From assembly GCA_031548365.1 (NCBI GenBank), contig JAVBRD010000007.1, positions 1 to 64,000 on the forward strand: a DNA stretch of 64,000 nt. Reading direction: 5' to 3'. Of this stretch, positions 16,299 through 25,561 are shown in pieces. Numbering within the stretch: position 1 is the first letter of the stretch; each line of letters opens with the position of its first letter. The position numbers and the translations under genes are program-made. Source of the stretch: JAVBRD01 sp031548365. Lineage in GTDB: Bacteria; Bacillota; Clostridia; Christensenellales; UBA1750. The notes below the pieces were generated by a model. It did no database searches. It was not told the DNA's origin and worked only from the letters and a program-made list of their open reading frames with translations.

Positions 16299-18011
16299 TT
16301 GAACCACGATTTTTTTGCCGGATACAGCGCACATGCTCCCGAAGGCATATCCGTCAGCCGCATATGGCGTGAAAACCGGCTATACGCAAGGGCGACCAAC
16401 ACAACCGATCACGTCCTCTGTGTAGACGAGATCGTCTTGCTCAGCGGTGAACTCCAGTCGGCGGATATCTCGTTTTACGGCGAAGGTTACTCCATGCTTT
16501 CCCAGTACGGCGGCACGCTGGGCAAGCCAGCCAGCATCGGGGGGTATACCGATCATGCGCACTACCGCTTGCCGGAGGCGGAAGGCTGGTTTACGGTGTA
16601 CAACCTTTTGCTCATCGGCCCGTCTCCACTGGACAAGGGCTGGACTTGCCTTGCCATGACGAGCTGCAACCGTTTTGTCGGAGGGTTTCACTTCAATAAA
16701 AAGCATCTTGAGGCCTTTGTGCGCCTGGAAGACATCGCGCTTGCACCCGGTGAATCGGTCGATTTGGAAGAGTTGTCGGTCTACGAAGGCCCGTACCACG
16801 AGGACTTGCTCGACCTTCTCGCGCAAAGGCTCTGTGTCAACCACCCGCCTATTTTTAGCGACGCCGCGCGACCAACGGGATGGTGCTCATGGTACTGCTT
16901 TGGGCCGAACATTACAGCAGCGCAGATCGCAGATAATTTAGCAGCCATTGGCGAAAAAGAGTTACCTCTGGACTTTTTGCAGATCGACGACGGCTATCAG
17001 TCCGCAATGGGCGACTGGCTGACTCAACGCGATGGTTTTGCTTTCCCCGGCGGTATGTCCAGGCTGTGCGCGTGCATCAGCGACGCGGGCCTCTCGCCCG
17101 CCGTTTGGGTTGCGCCTTTCATCGCAGAGAAAGGCTCGCGCCTGCTGCTTGAGCACAGCGAATGGTTTGTGCATAACGAAACCGGGGACGTGCTGTTCTC
17201 CGATCAGGTGTCCTTCGGCGGATGGCGGTGCGCACCCTGGGCAATGCTGGACGCAACGCACCCCGACGCTCAGGCGTTTTTAACCAACCTGTTTGCGGAG
17301 ATGCAAAAAGCTTACTCCTGCCGCTACTTCAAGCTCGATGCCAACATGTGGGGCGCGCTGCCCTTCGGCGTGCGGCACAACGCAAACGCCACGTCAGTCG
17401 AGGCGTACCGCCTCGGGATGCGCGCCATACTCGACGGGCTTTCCAAGGATACGTATGTGCTTGGGTGCAACGCGCCCATGTGGCCATCGCTTGGGCTTGT
17501 GCACGGCATGCGCGTAACGGGCGACATCAAGCGCAAATTCCCCACCATTGCGCGCTGCCGGGTGGAGTGTCTGGGACGCTCATGGCAAAACCGCGCGCTG
17601 TGGTGGAATGACCCCGACTGCGCGGTGCTCGACAACATCGGTGGAACATACCTAAGCGAAGATGAGTTCAGATATCACGCGGCGGTTATCCTCGCTTCAG
17701 GCGGCGCGGTGCTGTCTTCGGATAACCTAACGCACTTAAGTGAAGCCGCTCGGGATACACTCGTTAAGATATTGGGCGCACGCCCGGACGCGGCACGGTA
17801 CAACCCGGAGTATAATACATGGACGACACGATTCGGGCGCGGACTCTTGGCCTTTTACTGGAACGACGGAAGCGAAATCATGGAAAAGCGTGTGCGCGCA
17901 AAGACGGCAAGAAGTTTTTTCGATGACGATGCGATGGAAACGGTGGATGGAACGGTCGTTTTCGGCGTCCCGCCTCACGGCGTGCGTGTTCTGTATCTAG
18001 ACGAAACATGA
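16299..18011 (+). CDS. GH36-family alpha-galactosidase-like hydrolase
   Basis: Likely hydrolyses alpha-galactosides. A beta-sandwich N-terminal domain is followed by a barrel starting near residue 190 with TGWCSWYCFG and FLQIDDGYQ; the predicted nucleophile lies in RYFKLDANMW, and WWNDPDCAVL is also typical. At 570 residues it is shorter than classical GH36 enzymes (about 700-740) and has a reduced N-terminal domain. No signal peptide, so the substrate must be imported. The start is TTG at 16299 behind GCAGGAGGC. A GH27 or raffinose-synthase-like activity is possible. Confidence 0.82.
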   Translation: MNHDFFAGYSAHAPEGISVSRIWRENRLYARATNTTDHVLCVDEIVLLSGELQSADISFYGEGYSMLSQYGGTLGKPASIGGYTDHAHYRLPEAEGWFTVYNLLLIGPSPLDKGWTCLAMTSCNRFVGGFHFNKKHLEAFVRLEDIALAPGESVDLEELSVYEGPYHEDLLDLLAQRLCVNHPPIFSDAARPTGWCSWYCFGPNITAAQIADNLAAIGEKELPLDFLQIDDGYQSAMGDWLTQRDGFAFPGGMSRLCACISDAGLSPAVWVAPFIAEKGSRLLLEHSEWFVHNETGDVLFSDQVSFGGWRCAPWAMLDATHPDAQAFLTNLFAEMQKAYSCRYFKLDANMWGALPFGVRHNANATSVEAYRLGMRAILDGLSKDTYVLGCNAPMWPSLGLVHGMRVTGDIKRKFPTIARCRVECLGRSWQNRALWWNDPDCAVLDNIGGTYLSEDEFRYHAAVILASGGAVLSSDNLTHLSEAARDTLVKILGARPDAARYNPEYNTWTTRFGRGLLAFYWNDGSEIMEKRVRAKTARSFFDDDAMETVDGTVVFGVPPHGVRVLYLDET

Positions 18012-18026
18012 TGGAGGTCGGCGCAT

Positions 18027-19466
18027 TTGTATGACATAGCAATCATCGGAGCCGGCGTCACAGGCTGCGCAGTGGCTCGGGAGCTTTCCCGCACGCGTCT
18101 CAAAGTCGCGCTCGTGGAAGCAGCCGAGGACGTGGCGATGGGCGCGTCGCGCGCCAACAGCGCAATCGTACACGCAGGCTACGACTGCAAGCCCGGGAGT
18201 CTGATGGCGAAGATGAACGCGCTTGGCAACGCCATGCTCGGGCCGATGTGCGAAGAACTGGACGTGCCGCTCGGACGCTGCGGCTCACTTGTGCTCGCGT
18301 TTGAAGACTCGCACATGAAGCACATCCGCGAGCTGTACGACTTCGGCATAAAAAACGGCGTCCCGGATCTGCACGTGATCGACGGCAAGCGAGCGCTTCA
18401 GATCGAACCCAAACTCAATCCGGGTGTTGTGGGCGCGCTTTACGCGAAAACCGGCGGCATCACCTGCCCTTACGAACTGACGATGGCGCTCATGGAAAAC
18501 GCACGCGATAACGGGTGCGACGTGTTCCTCCGCTGGCCGGTCGAAAATATGACCGATGTGGACGGTGGGCTTGAGCTCCGCGCTGCGGACGGTCGAACGC
18601 TCACCGCGCGTGTCGCCATCAACGCGGCGGGCGTACATGCAGACGATATCGCGCGGATGGCGGGCGACGAAAGCGTGCGCATCACCGCGCGCAAAGGCGA
18701 ATACATGCTGCTCGACCGCTCCGCGTCTTCCATTGTGTATACCGTCATTTTTCAGCCTCCGACCGAGATGGGCAAAGGCATCCTCGTCTCACCCACCGTC
18801 CACGGCAATCTGTTCGTCGGGCCCACCGCCGTCAACGTCACCGATAAGCTGGACACGTCGACAACTGCCGAGGGCCTTGATGAGCTCAAACGCCTCTCCG
18901 TACGCTCGGTTCCCGGTTTGCCGTTCAACAAAGTCATCACGTCGTTCGCCGGTGTTCGCGCCGTCGCGGACACCGGCGACTTCATTATCCGCGCGTCCCA
19001 TGTCCAGCCAAAGCTGATCCTCGCTGCAGGCATCTGCTCCCCCGGCCTGACAAGCGCGCCCGCGATCGCGAAGGAAATTCGCAGACTCGTTGGTGACGCG
19101 GGTCTCGACACAAGCGAGCGCGACGACTTTAGGCCCACGCGACGCGTACAAAAGGCCTTCCGTTCCATGAATGAAGAAGAGCGCGCGCACGCCATCCGCG
19201 AAAACGCGCTCAACGCGCGCATCGTTTGCCGATGCGAGACGGTGACTGAAGCCGAAATCGCGGACGCCATCAAGCGCGGCGCAACCACTCTTGACGGCGT
19301 CAAGCGCAGGACTCGCGCCGGAATGGGCCGTTGTCAGGGCGGGTTTTGCTCCCCAAGGGTGATGGAAATCCTCTCTCGCGAGACAGGCATACCCATGGAT
19401 AGACTCACAAAATTCGGTGGCGGCTCGCGCATCGTGGTCGGCCGCCTTGTGGAGGTGGATGAATGA
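18027..19466 (+). CDS. FAD-dependent glycerol-3-phosphate dehydrogenase-like oxidoreductase with BFD-type [2Fe-2S] domain
   Basis: The N-terminal Rossmann motif DIAIIGAGVTGCAVAREL opens a DAO-type FAD domain that covers about 370 residues. The C-terminal domain has CRCETV and GRCQGGFC, four cysteines typical of BFD-like [2Fe-2S] domains in anaerobic glycerol-3-phosphate dehydrogenase GlpA. The start is TTG at 18027 with GGAGGT upstream. The next gene overlaps its stop by four bases. Together with the next two genes it forms the Firmicutes GlpA/FAD-oxidoreductase/DUF1667 set; L-2-hydroxyglutarate oxidase is a related alternative. Confidence 0.85.
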   Translation: MYDIAIIGAGVTGCAVARELSRTRLKVALVEAAEDVAMGASRANSAIVHAGYDCKPGSLMAKMNALGNAMLGPMCEELDVPLGRCGSLVLAFEDSHMKHIRELYDFGIKNGVPDLHVIDGKRALQIEPKLNPGVVGALYAKTGGITCPYELTMALMENARDNGCDVFLRWPVENMTDVDGGLELRAADGRTLTARVAINAAGVHADDIARMAGDESVRITARKGEYMLLDRSASSIVYTVIFQPPTEMGKGILVSPTVHGNLFVGPTAVNVTDKLDTSTTAEGLDELKRLSVRSVPGLPFNKVITSFAGVRAVADTGDFIIRASHVQPKLILAAGICSPGLTSAPAIAKEIRRLVGDAGLDTSERDDFRPTRRVQKAFRSMNEEERAHAIRENALNARIVCRCETVTEAEIADAIKRGATTLDGVKRRTRAGMGRCQGGFCSPRVMEILSRETGIPMDRLTKFGGGSRIVVGRLVEVDE

Positions 19467-20707
19467 ACCGCAGCGTGGATATCGCGGTGATCGGCGGAGG
19501 CCCCGCGGGGTTAGCCGCCGCGCTCGAAGCGCGCAAAAGCGGCGCATCCGTGCTCCTGATCGAACGCGACAAAAGTTTGGGCGGCATCCTTCAGCAGTGC
19601 ATCCACAACGGCTTTGGCCTCCATTATTTCCAGGAGGAACTGACCGGCCCCGAGTACGCCGCGCGCTTCATCGTTAAGCTGGATGGCTCGGGTATTGAGG
19701 TTATGACCGAGACGTTCGCGCTCTCCATGAGCTGCGATCTGACAATCGCGTGCGTATCGGCATCCGATGGCGTGGTCACGGTTAAGGCCAAGGCCATCGT
19801 GCTCGCGATGGGTTGCCGTGAGCGCACGCGCGGCGCGCTCAACATCCCCGGCACGCGCCCGGCCGGCGTTTTTTCCGCCGGATGCGCGCAGCGTCTGGCC
19901 AACATGGAGGGCTACCTTCCCGGCAACCGTGCGGTCATACTGGGTTCGGGCGACATTGGGCTGATCATGGCCCGCCGTTTGACGTTCGAGGGCGCAAAGG
20001 TTGAGATGGTCTGCGAGCTCATGCCCTACTCGTCCGGCCTCAACCGCAACATTGTGCAGTGCCTCGACGACTTCGGAATACCGCTCCACTTCTCTACCAC
20101 GGTCACACGCATTCACGGGCGCGAACGCATGGAAGGTGTGACCATCGCGTCAGTGGATGAAAACCTCAAACCGATCCCCTCGTCCGAGCGCTACGTGGCG
20201 TGCGACACGCTCCTGCTCTCCGTCGGACTAATCCCCGAAAACGAACTGACGGTGGGTGCAGGCCTTGAGCTAGATCCCGTTACGGGCGGCGTTCGCGTCG
20301 ATGAGCGGCGCATGGCCGTTCCCGGCATCTTCGCGTGCGGCAATGTACTTCACGTTCACGATCTTGTCGACAACGTCAGCGCCGAAGCCGCCATCGCGGG
20401 CGGGTATGCGGCCAAGTACGCACTCGGTCAACTCAGCGATCCGTCGGGCGAGCTCAAGACCACCCCCGGAGCGGGGGTGCGGTACGTCGTTCCCCAGCGC
20501 GTAACGCGAGGGGTTGCGGTCGGAAAAACAACGCTATATTTTCGCGTTACGGACGCGTACAAGCCCGCGCGCGTGACCGTGTCGTCCGGCGGGAAAACGC
20601 TGGTTTCACGCAAGAAAACCATCATGACGCCCGGCGAGATGGAACACATCGACGTCGACCTAAGTCAAGTCGACGCGGATGTTACCGTATCTGTCGAGCC
20701 AGCATAG
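19463..20707 (+). CDS. Pyridine nucleotide-disulfide oxidoreductase-family subunit of the glycerol-3-phosphate dehydrogenase set
   Basis: The FAD-binding motif DIAVIGGGPAGLAAALEA opens the protein, a second nucleotide-binding motif lies near residue 155 (RAVILGSGDIGLIMARRL), and IFACGNVLHVHDLVDNV near the end matches the second FAD-binding motif. The redox-active CxxC of thioredoxin-reductase-like enzymes is absent; a single cysteine occurs in GGILQQCIHNGFG, as expected for this subfamily. Residues after about 330 form a separate small beta domain. The start overlaps the preceding stop by four bases. It probably passes electrons between the dehydrogenase and DUF1667 subunits. Confidence 0.85.
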   Translation: MNRSVDIAVIGGGPAGLAAALEARKSGASVLLIERDKSLGGILQQCIHNGFGLHYFQEELTGPEYAARFIVKLDGSGIEVMTETFALSMSCDLTIACVSASDGVVTVKAKAIVLAMGCRERTRGALNIPGTRPAGVFSAGCAQRLANMEGYLPGNRAVILGSGDIGLIMARRLTFEGAKVEMVCELMPYSSGLNRNIVQCLDDFGIPLHFSTTVTRIHGRERMEGVTIASVDENLKPIPSSERYVACDTLLLSVGLIPENELTVGAGLELDPVTGGVRVDERRMAVPGIFACGNVLHVHDLVDNVSAEAAIAGGYAAKYALGQLSDPSGELKTTPGAGVRYVVPQRVTRGVAVGKTTLYFRVTDAYKPARVTVSSGGKTLVSRKKTIMTPGEMEHIDVDLSQVDADVTVSVEPA

Positions 20708-20717
20708 GGAGGTATCC

Positions 20718-21083
20718 ATGGAAAAAAGGGACATCGTGTGCATCGCCTGCCCCGTCGGCTGCCGGATGCAGGCGTGGAAAGACGAGGACGGCAGTGTGCA
20801 CGTCACAGGCAACACCTGCACACGCGGAGAAAAATACGGCGCGCAGGAGTTGACCGATCCAAGGCGGACGGTCACTTCGTCGGTTGCAGTCAAAGGTGGA
20901 GAGCGCGCGCTGGTATCGGTCAAAACCGAAAACCCGGTGCCCAAGGACGCGATTGCCGACGTGCTCAAGGCCATCCATGCGCGCACTCTAACCGCCCCCG
21001 TGACCATCGGGCAAGTGGTCCTTGAGAATGCCGCCGGTACGGGAATCCGCATTGTGGCGACTGCATCCATGCCTTGCGCGTAA
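20718..21083 (+). CDS. DUF1667 protein, cysteine-rich third subunit
   Basis: A 121-residue protein with CIACPVGCRM near the N-terminus and GNTCTRGEKYG further on, four cysteines that probably bind an FeS cluster or zinc. DUF1667 proteins regularly follow the two flavoproteins encoded upstream and are thought to be electron-transfer partners. The ATG at 20718 has AGGGAGG upstream; an open frame to 20679 is inside the previous gene. It is the last gene before a hairpin terminator. Confidence 0.88.
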   Translation: MEKRDIVCIACPVGCRMQAWKDEDGSVHVTGNTCTRGEKYGAQELTDPRRTVTSSVAVKGGERALVSVKTENPVPKDAIADVLKAIHARTLTAPVTIGQVVLENAAGTGIRIVATASMPCA

Positions 21084-21103
21084 GTCATCCTCGCAGCGCG
21101 AAC

Positions 21104-21126
21104 CGCCCGCCCCCAAATGGCGGGCG
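21104..21126 (+). terminator. Terminator after the glycerol-3-phosphate dehydrogenase operon
   Basis: An 8-bp GC stem (CGCCCGCC / GGCGGGCG, loop of 7) lies 20 bases after the DUF1667 stop; the downstream T-run is weak. Confidence 0.55.
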
Positions 21127-21170
21127 TTGTCGTACATGTGAACATTTTGTGGTTTTTGCGCGTTTACAGC

Positions 21171-21198
21171 TTGAAAGCCTGCCAGCGTGTGATAAAAT
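21171..21198 (+). promoter_or_regulatory. Promoter of the activase operon
   Basis: TTGAAA, a 16-base spacer and TAAAAT preceded by TGTGA (extended -10), ending 33 bases before the GTG at 21232. Confidence 0.65.
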
Positions 21199-21231
21199 AC
21201 AATGTCAGACGATCAGTTTGGAGGTTTCTTT

Positions 21232-22209
21232 GTGACGATCGGCATTCCCCGCGCGCTGATGTATTACTATTACTCCCCGCTGTGGAAAAAACTGTTTGAG
21301 AACCTCGGGCACACCGTGGTTGTGAGCGAGGCGACGACCAAGGAAATCATGGAGACAGGTGTCAAGTACACCGTTTCTGAGATATGCGTACCCATCAAAA
21401 TCCTGGTCGGACACGTTATGAAGCTCATCGACATGAGTGTTGATATGTGTTTTGTTCCACGATTGGTTTCGGTGCATGGCAACGAGTATTTCTGCCCGAA
21501 ATTCCTCGGACTTCCCGATCTGGTCAGACACACACTGCCCATCAAAAACGAGCAGTTGCTGACCTTTTTCGTCAACTGCAAGGGCGACGACAAAGCTGAT
21601 TTCTCCAGCTACCGCTCGCTTTGCGAGCGCCTGAGCGTTTCGCCGACGCTTTTGCGGTCCGCCCTCCGCGATGCGCAGCAGTATTTTGACAAGTTCCGGA
21701 ATTTGCAGCGTCAAGGACACAGCTTCATTGAGGCCGAAGCCCTCCTGGCTGGCAAAAAAATTGTTCCCCCGCCCGCGCACGTTTTGACCATCGGTGTTCT
21801 CGGGTATGTATACAACTTGTATGACTCGTACGTCAGCCTGGATATTCTCGACCGCTTGAGGAAGATGGGCGTACAGACCGTAACGTTCGACACACTTGAT
21901 GAACGCGAACTCGCGCTCCCGGCAGATCGGAAGAAAAAGATCTACTGGACGTTTACGCGCAAGTTGCAACGAGCCGCCGAGGTTCTGCTCAACCGTCCCG
22001 ATATCGACGGTTTGATCCACGTCACGGCGTTTTGCTGCGGTCCGGATTCCGTTTTAGGCAAAATCCTCGAGTCGGAAAGTGACTTGCATATGAAACCGCT
22101 CATGGTCATCCGCGTGGACGAACACAACGGTGAAAGCCATGTGCAAACACGAGTCGAGGCGTTCGTCGATATGCTCACGCGCAGAAAAGAAAGAGGCCAA
22201 CCGACATGA
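21232..22209 (+). CDS. Acyl-CoA dehydratase activase-related protein (DUF2229), first
   Basis: A 325-residue DUF2229-type protein: TIGIPRALMYYYYSPLW at the start, several scattered cysteines (SEICVPIK, EYFCPKFLG, TAFCCGPDS) that suggest FeS binding, and a C-terminal LMVIRVDEHNGESHVQTRVEAF motif. In many Firmicutes this domain is fused to an activator ATPase in one very large protein; here it is separate. The frame reaches 21202, but the GTG at 21232 has GGAGGT at six bases and gives the family start. It overlaps the next gene by four bases. Confidence 0.85.
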   Translation: MTIGIPRALMYYYYSPLWKKLFENLGHTVVVSEATTKEIMETGVKYTVSEICVPIKILVGHVMKLIDMSVDMCFVPRLVSVHGNEYFCPKFLGLPDLVRHTLPIKNEQLLTFFVNCKGDDKADFSSYRSLCERLSVSPTLLRSALRDAQQYFDKFRNLQRQGHSFIEAEALLAGKKIVPPPAHVLTIGVLGYVYNLYDSYVSLDILDRLRKMGVQTVTFDTLDERELALPADRKKKIYWTFTRKLQRAAEVLLNRPDIDGLIHVTAFCCGPDSVLGKILESESDLHMKPLMVIRVDEHNGESHVQTRVEAFVDMLTRRKERGQPT

Positions 22210-23366
22210 AACTCTCTTTCCCACATATGGGATGCCTGACCGGATACAAGCGTCTATTCGAGCTTCTGGGGCATGAGGTCATCCTCCCGCTCACTCCGTC
22301 ACAACGGACGCTCGATCTCGGTGTCAAGTACAGCCCCGAATTCATTTGCTTTCCATTCAAGGCCATGATGGGCACTTACATCGAAGCTGCGGAGCTTGGT
22401 GCGGAATGGATCATTTCATCGGGGGGGAGCGGTCCATGCCGCGCGGGCCTCTACGGAGAGATCCATCAGCGCGTACTCGACCAACTCGGCTTTCACACGC
22501 GCGTTGTCATTTTCGACGCGCCTTTTGACGATTTCAAGGGGTTTTCGGACACGCTTAGAAAGCTCCTCAACGGCCGATCGCTCCTTGCGGCCGCTTCACA
22601 TTTCCCCTACTGCATGAAACTCATCCGTCAGATGGACGCTCTGGAAAAAAAACTCAAACTCAACCGCGCGCTCGAAGCCGTTCCGGGTGCGTTCAACAAG
22701 GCGTGGCACGAGATCGTTGCACTCTATGAGGGCACATCGACTCTTGGAGACCTGAAAAAAGTATGGGCCCAAGCCAACGCGCTCTTCGACGCAATCCCGC
22801 TTCGAAATGAGTCGGCAAGGCCGCTCAAAATCGGCGTGGTCGGCGAGATATATGTCGTGATGGAGGAATCGACCAACACCGCGCTTTATTCACGTCTCAA
22901 CAGCCTCGGTGTTCAGGTGGAGAGCGTGATGTACATCTCCGATTGGCTAAAACACAACATTATGCCGTGGCCATGGCTCAACCCATCCAAATCGTGGCGC
23001 GTGATGAGCAAGGCCAAGCGGTTTTCCGCGCTCAACTGTGGGGGGCATGATCTTGAGAACATTGGCTGGATGATCGATTTCGCGGAGCGCGGTTTCGATG
23101 GCATCGTTCACTTGATGCCCTTTGGCTGTCTGCCCGAGCTGATCACATCCTCCATGATCCCGCAAATGTCCGAGCAGCTGAACATCCCTATCCTTTCGCT
23201 CTCGCTCGACGAGCAAGCCGGGACGGCCAACAATCAGACACGTCTTGAGGCTTTTGTCGACCTGTGCAAGGCCAAGGGCGATAAAAAAGCATCTGCGGCC
23301 ACCGCTTCCCCCGGGAAGCCAGCTGCCACAGACATCGGCCAACGCGAAAGGGTGAGCACAATATGA
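22206..23366 (+). CDS. Acyl-CoA dehydratase activase-related protein (DUF2229), second
   Basis: A 386-residue protein related to the previous one, with SFPHMGCLTGYKRLFELLG, SPEFICFPFKAMMGTY and IISSGGSGPCRAGLYGEI, and a C-terminal LSLDEQAGTANNQTRLEAFVD motif that mirrors the end of its neighbour. The shared ends suggest an old duplication. About 28 residues after that motif are low-complexity Lys/Ala. It overlaps both neighbours by four bases, which implies coupled translation and a complex. Confidence 0.85.
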   Translation: MKLSFPHMGCLTGYKRLFELLGHEVILPLTPSQRTLDLGVKYSPEFICFPFKAMMGTYIEAAELGAEWIISSGGSGPCRAGLYGEIHQRVLDQLGFHTRVVIFDAPFDDFKGFSDTLRKLLNGRSLLAAASHFPYCMKLIRQMDALEKKLKLNRALEAVPGAFNKAWHEIVALYEGTSTLGDLKKVWAQANALFDAIPLRNESARPLKIGVVGEIYVVMEESTNTALYSRLNSLGVQVESVMYISDWLKHNIMPWPWLNPSKSWRVMSKAKRFSALNCGGHDLENIGWMIDFAERGFDGIVHLMPFGCLPELITSSMIPQMSEQLNIPILSLSLDEQAGTANNQTRLEAFVDLCKAKGDKKASAATASPGKPAATDIGQRERVSTI

Positions 23367-24343
23367 AAGTTTTCATCGGCGTTGACGTGGGATCGGTGAG
23401 CACAAACGTCGTCGTTGTCGATTCACACGTCAATGTGCTTTTCGATGAGTACATCCGCACGAACGGTCAGCCTCTTGAGTCGATCAAACGGGGATTTGCC
23501 GACCTCAATGAAAAGATCGGCATTCAGGATCTTGAAGTCGCGGGCGTGGGGACGACAGGCAGCGGACGCCAGCTCGCAGCGCTCATGATCGGCTCCGACG
23601 TCATCAAGAATGAGATCACGGCGCACGCCTCGGCCGCGCTGCACTTCCACCCGGAGGTGCACACGATTTTCGAGATCGGCGGGCAGGACTCAAAAATCAT
23701 CATCCTCAAGGACGGTATGGTCGTCGACTTCTCCATGAACACCGTGTGCGCAGCGGGCACAGGTTCATTTCTCGATCACCAGTCCGAAAGGCTCGGTATC
23801 CCCATACAGGACTTCGGAGCGCTCGCGCTCACCGCGAACACCAACGTGCGCATTGCCGGCCGCTGTACGGTTTTTGCCGAATCGGACATGATCGCAAAGC
23901 AGCAGTTCGGCTTCTCAAAAGCCGAAATCATCAAGGGGTTGTGCGACGCGCTCGTGCGAAATTACATGAACAACCTCGGACGCGGAAAACGCCTTGAGCC
24001 GCCGTTTTTGTTTCAGGGCGGCGTGGCTGCCAACGTCGGTATCAGGCGCGCGTTTGAGACCGAGCTTGGACAGAACGTCATCATTCCCAAGCACTACAGC
24101 GTAATGGGCTCCATCGGCGCAGCCATTCTCGCGCTTGAAAACCACCAAAAAACGCGCCAGCCATCCAAATTCAGGGGCTTCGACCTGATTAACCTCCAGT
24201 TCACGCCCTCAAGCACGGAATGCTCAGGCTGCTCGAACATGTGCGAAGTCGTGCGCGTGGACATCAACGGTAAAACGGTTGCCATGTGGGGCGACAAGTG
24301 CGGAAAGTGGGCCAACTCCCTGCACCAACAGCACGCGGTTTAG
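23363..24343 (+). CDS. Acyl-CoA dehydratase activase ATPase (HgdC/BadF type)
   Basis: ASKHA-fold ATPase that bears a [4Fe-4S] cluster at the dimer interface and injects low-potential electrons into a partner enzyme. Visible motifs: FIGVDVGSVSTNVVVVD, GTTGSGRQL, FEIGGQDSKII, NTVCAAGTGSFLDHQ and IAGRCTVFAESDM; the last two hold the cluster cysteines. An extra C-terminal tail carries CSGCSNMC and GDKCGKW, four more cysteines that simple HgdC proteins lack. No 2-hydroxyacyl-CoA dehydratase subunits are encoded nearby, so the partner is unknown. Confidence 0.9.
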   Translation: MKVFIGVDVGSVSTNVVVVDSHVNVLFDEYIRTNGQPLESIKRGFADLNEKIGIQDLEVAGVGTTGSGRQLAALMIGSDVIKNEITAHASAALHFHPEVHTIFEIGGQDSKIIILKDGMVVDFSMNTVCAAGTGSFLDHQSERLGIPIQDFGALALTANTNVRIAGRCTVFAESDMIAKQQFGFSKAEIIKGLCDALVRNYMNNLGRGKRLEPPFLFQGGVAANVGIRRAFETELGQNVIIPKHYSVMGSIGAAILALENHQKTRQPSKFRGFDLINLQFTPSSTECSGCSNMCEVVRVDINGKTVAMWGDKCGKWANSLHQQHAV

Positions 24344-24362
24344 CGTCTTGAACGTGCGAAAT

Positions 24363-24390
24363 CGCCCCGACCTGATCTCAGGCCGGGGCG
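24363..24390. terminator. Bidirectional terminator between the activase operon and galE
   Basis: A 12-bp stem with one A-C mismatch (CGCCCCGACCTG / CAGGCCGGGGCG, loop of 4) lies between two convergent genes. T-runs are weak on both sides. Confidence 0.5.
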
Positions 24391-24412
24391 CTCGCGTGAC
24401 TTGGTTGCCGAG

Positions 24413-25396
24413 CTAGCAATACCCGTTCGGGTGCCCGCGATGCCACTTGTACGCCGACGCGATCATGTCGTCAAGCGTATGAACCGGTTTCCAGCCGAGT
24501 TCGCGCTTGATCTTATCTCCGCACGCGACCAGCTTGGCCGGGTCTCCGGGACGGCGCTCCCGGAGGTCAAGAGAGAGCTGAAGGCCCGTGATTCGCTCTG
24601 CGGCATCTGCGAGCTGCTTGTTTGAATAACCATTGTTGTCGCCCACGTTAAATGAACCGAGGTGTTGGCCGCTTTTGAGCTCGTCAAGCGCCAGAACATG
24701 CGCGCTGATTAGGTCGTCGATGTGCACATAATCGCGCACGCACGTGCCATCTCCCGTTGGGTAGTCCGTGCCGAACAGCTGGAACGATTTTCCGCTGATG
24801 AGCGCTTTGAGCAGGTTTGGAATGATGTGCGTCTCGGGGACGTGCGCCTCGCCGATTTCTCCGCTATCGTGCGCACCCGCGACATTAAAGTACCTGAACG
24901 CGGCGTAAGACAAACCGAACGCCTCGTGGTAGGCGCTGAGCATGTGCTCGACTGCGAGCTTGGTCTGGCCGTAGACGTTCTTGGGCATCTTGGGGTGATC
25001 TTCAGTGATCGTATCCGCTCCATCGACCGGCTCGCCGTACACCGCCGCGGTGGACGACGCGATAATTTTCGTCACGCCGGATAGCCGCATCGCGTCTAGC
25101 AGGGATTGGGTTCCAACGACGTTGTGCCGGTAATACAGGTCGGGCGCGCTCATGGATTCCGCAACCTGCGTCTTTGCCGCAAAGTGAATAACGATCTCCA
25201 CGTTATTCGCGGTCATGGTCTCGGACAAAAGCCGCGTGTCGCGAATGTCGCCGATGATGAGTGGCAGCCCCTTTACAGACGATGCGAAGCCGGTCGACAG
25301 GTTATCGACGATGACGACACCATAACCCAGTGACACAAGCTTCTTGACCATGTGACTGCCAATGTATCCCGCGCCCCCGGTGACCAACACGTTCAA
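24413..25396 (-). CDS. galE: UDP-glucose 4-epimerase
   Basis: Interconverts UDP-glucose and UDP-galactose with bound NAD+. The Rossmann motif VLVTGGAGYIGSHMVKKL, the catalytic serine region ASSTAAVYGEP and the YGQTKLAVEHML triad (Tyr-x3-Lys) are all present, with NVGDNNGYSNKQL near the C-terminus. At 327 residues it has the normal length. The start is TTG at 25396 behind GGGGG. It could support galactose released by the GH36 enzyme, or sugar-nucleotide supply for glycans. Confidence 0.95.
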   Translation of the reverse strand: MNVLVTGGAGYIGSHMVKKLVSLGYGVVIVDNLSTGFASSVKGLPLIIGDIRDTRLLSETMTANNVEIVIHFAAKTQVAESMSAPDLYYRHNVVGTQSLLDAMRLSGVTKIIASSTAAVYGEPVDGADTITEDHPKMPKNVYGQTKLAVEHMLSAYHEAFGLSYAAFRYFNVAGAHDSGEIGEAHVPETHIIPNLLKALISGKSFQLFGTDYPTGDGTCVRDYVHIDDLISAHVLALDELKSGQHLGSFNVGDNNGYSNKQLADAAERITGLQLSLDLRERRPGDPAKLVACGDKIKRELGWKPVHTLDDMIASAYKWHRGHPNGYC

Positions 25397-25436
25397 GCGA
25401 TTACCCCCACATGCTATTTCCTTTGTTTTCGGCTAT

Positions 25437-25466
25437 ATTATACTGATGTAGTGGCAAATGTGTCAA
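25437..25466 (-). promoter_or_regulatory. Promoter of galE
   Basis: TTGACA, an 18-base spacer and TATAAT on the minus strand, about 40 bases before the galE start. Confidence 0.75.
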
Positions 25467-25561
25467 TCCAAAGTCTTTTGCGATCTTTCTCACGCTGGCA
25501 GGAATTTTCAGCCGTGCGATCGTATTAAAATAGGATAAGCTTAAGTAAGGAGGCGGTGTCA

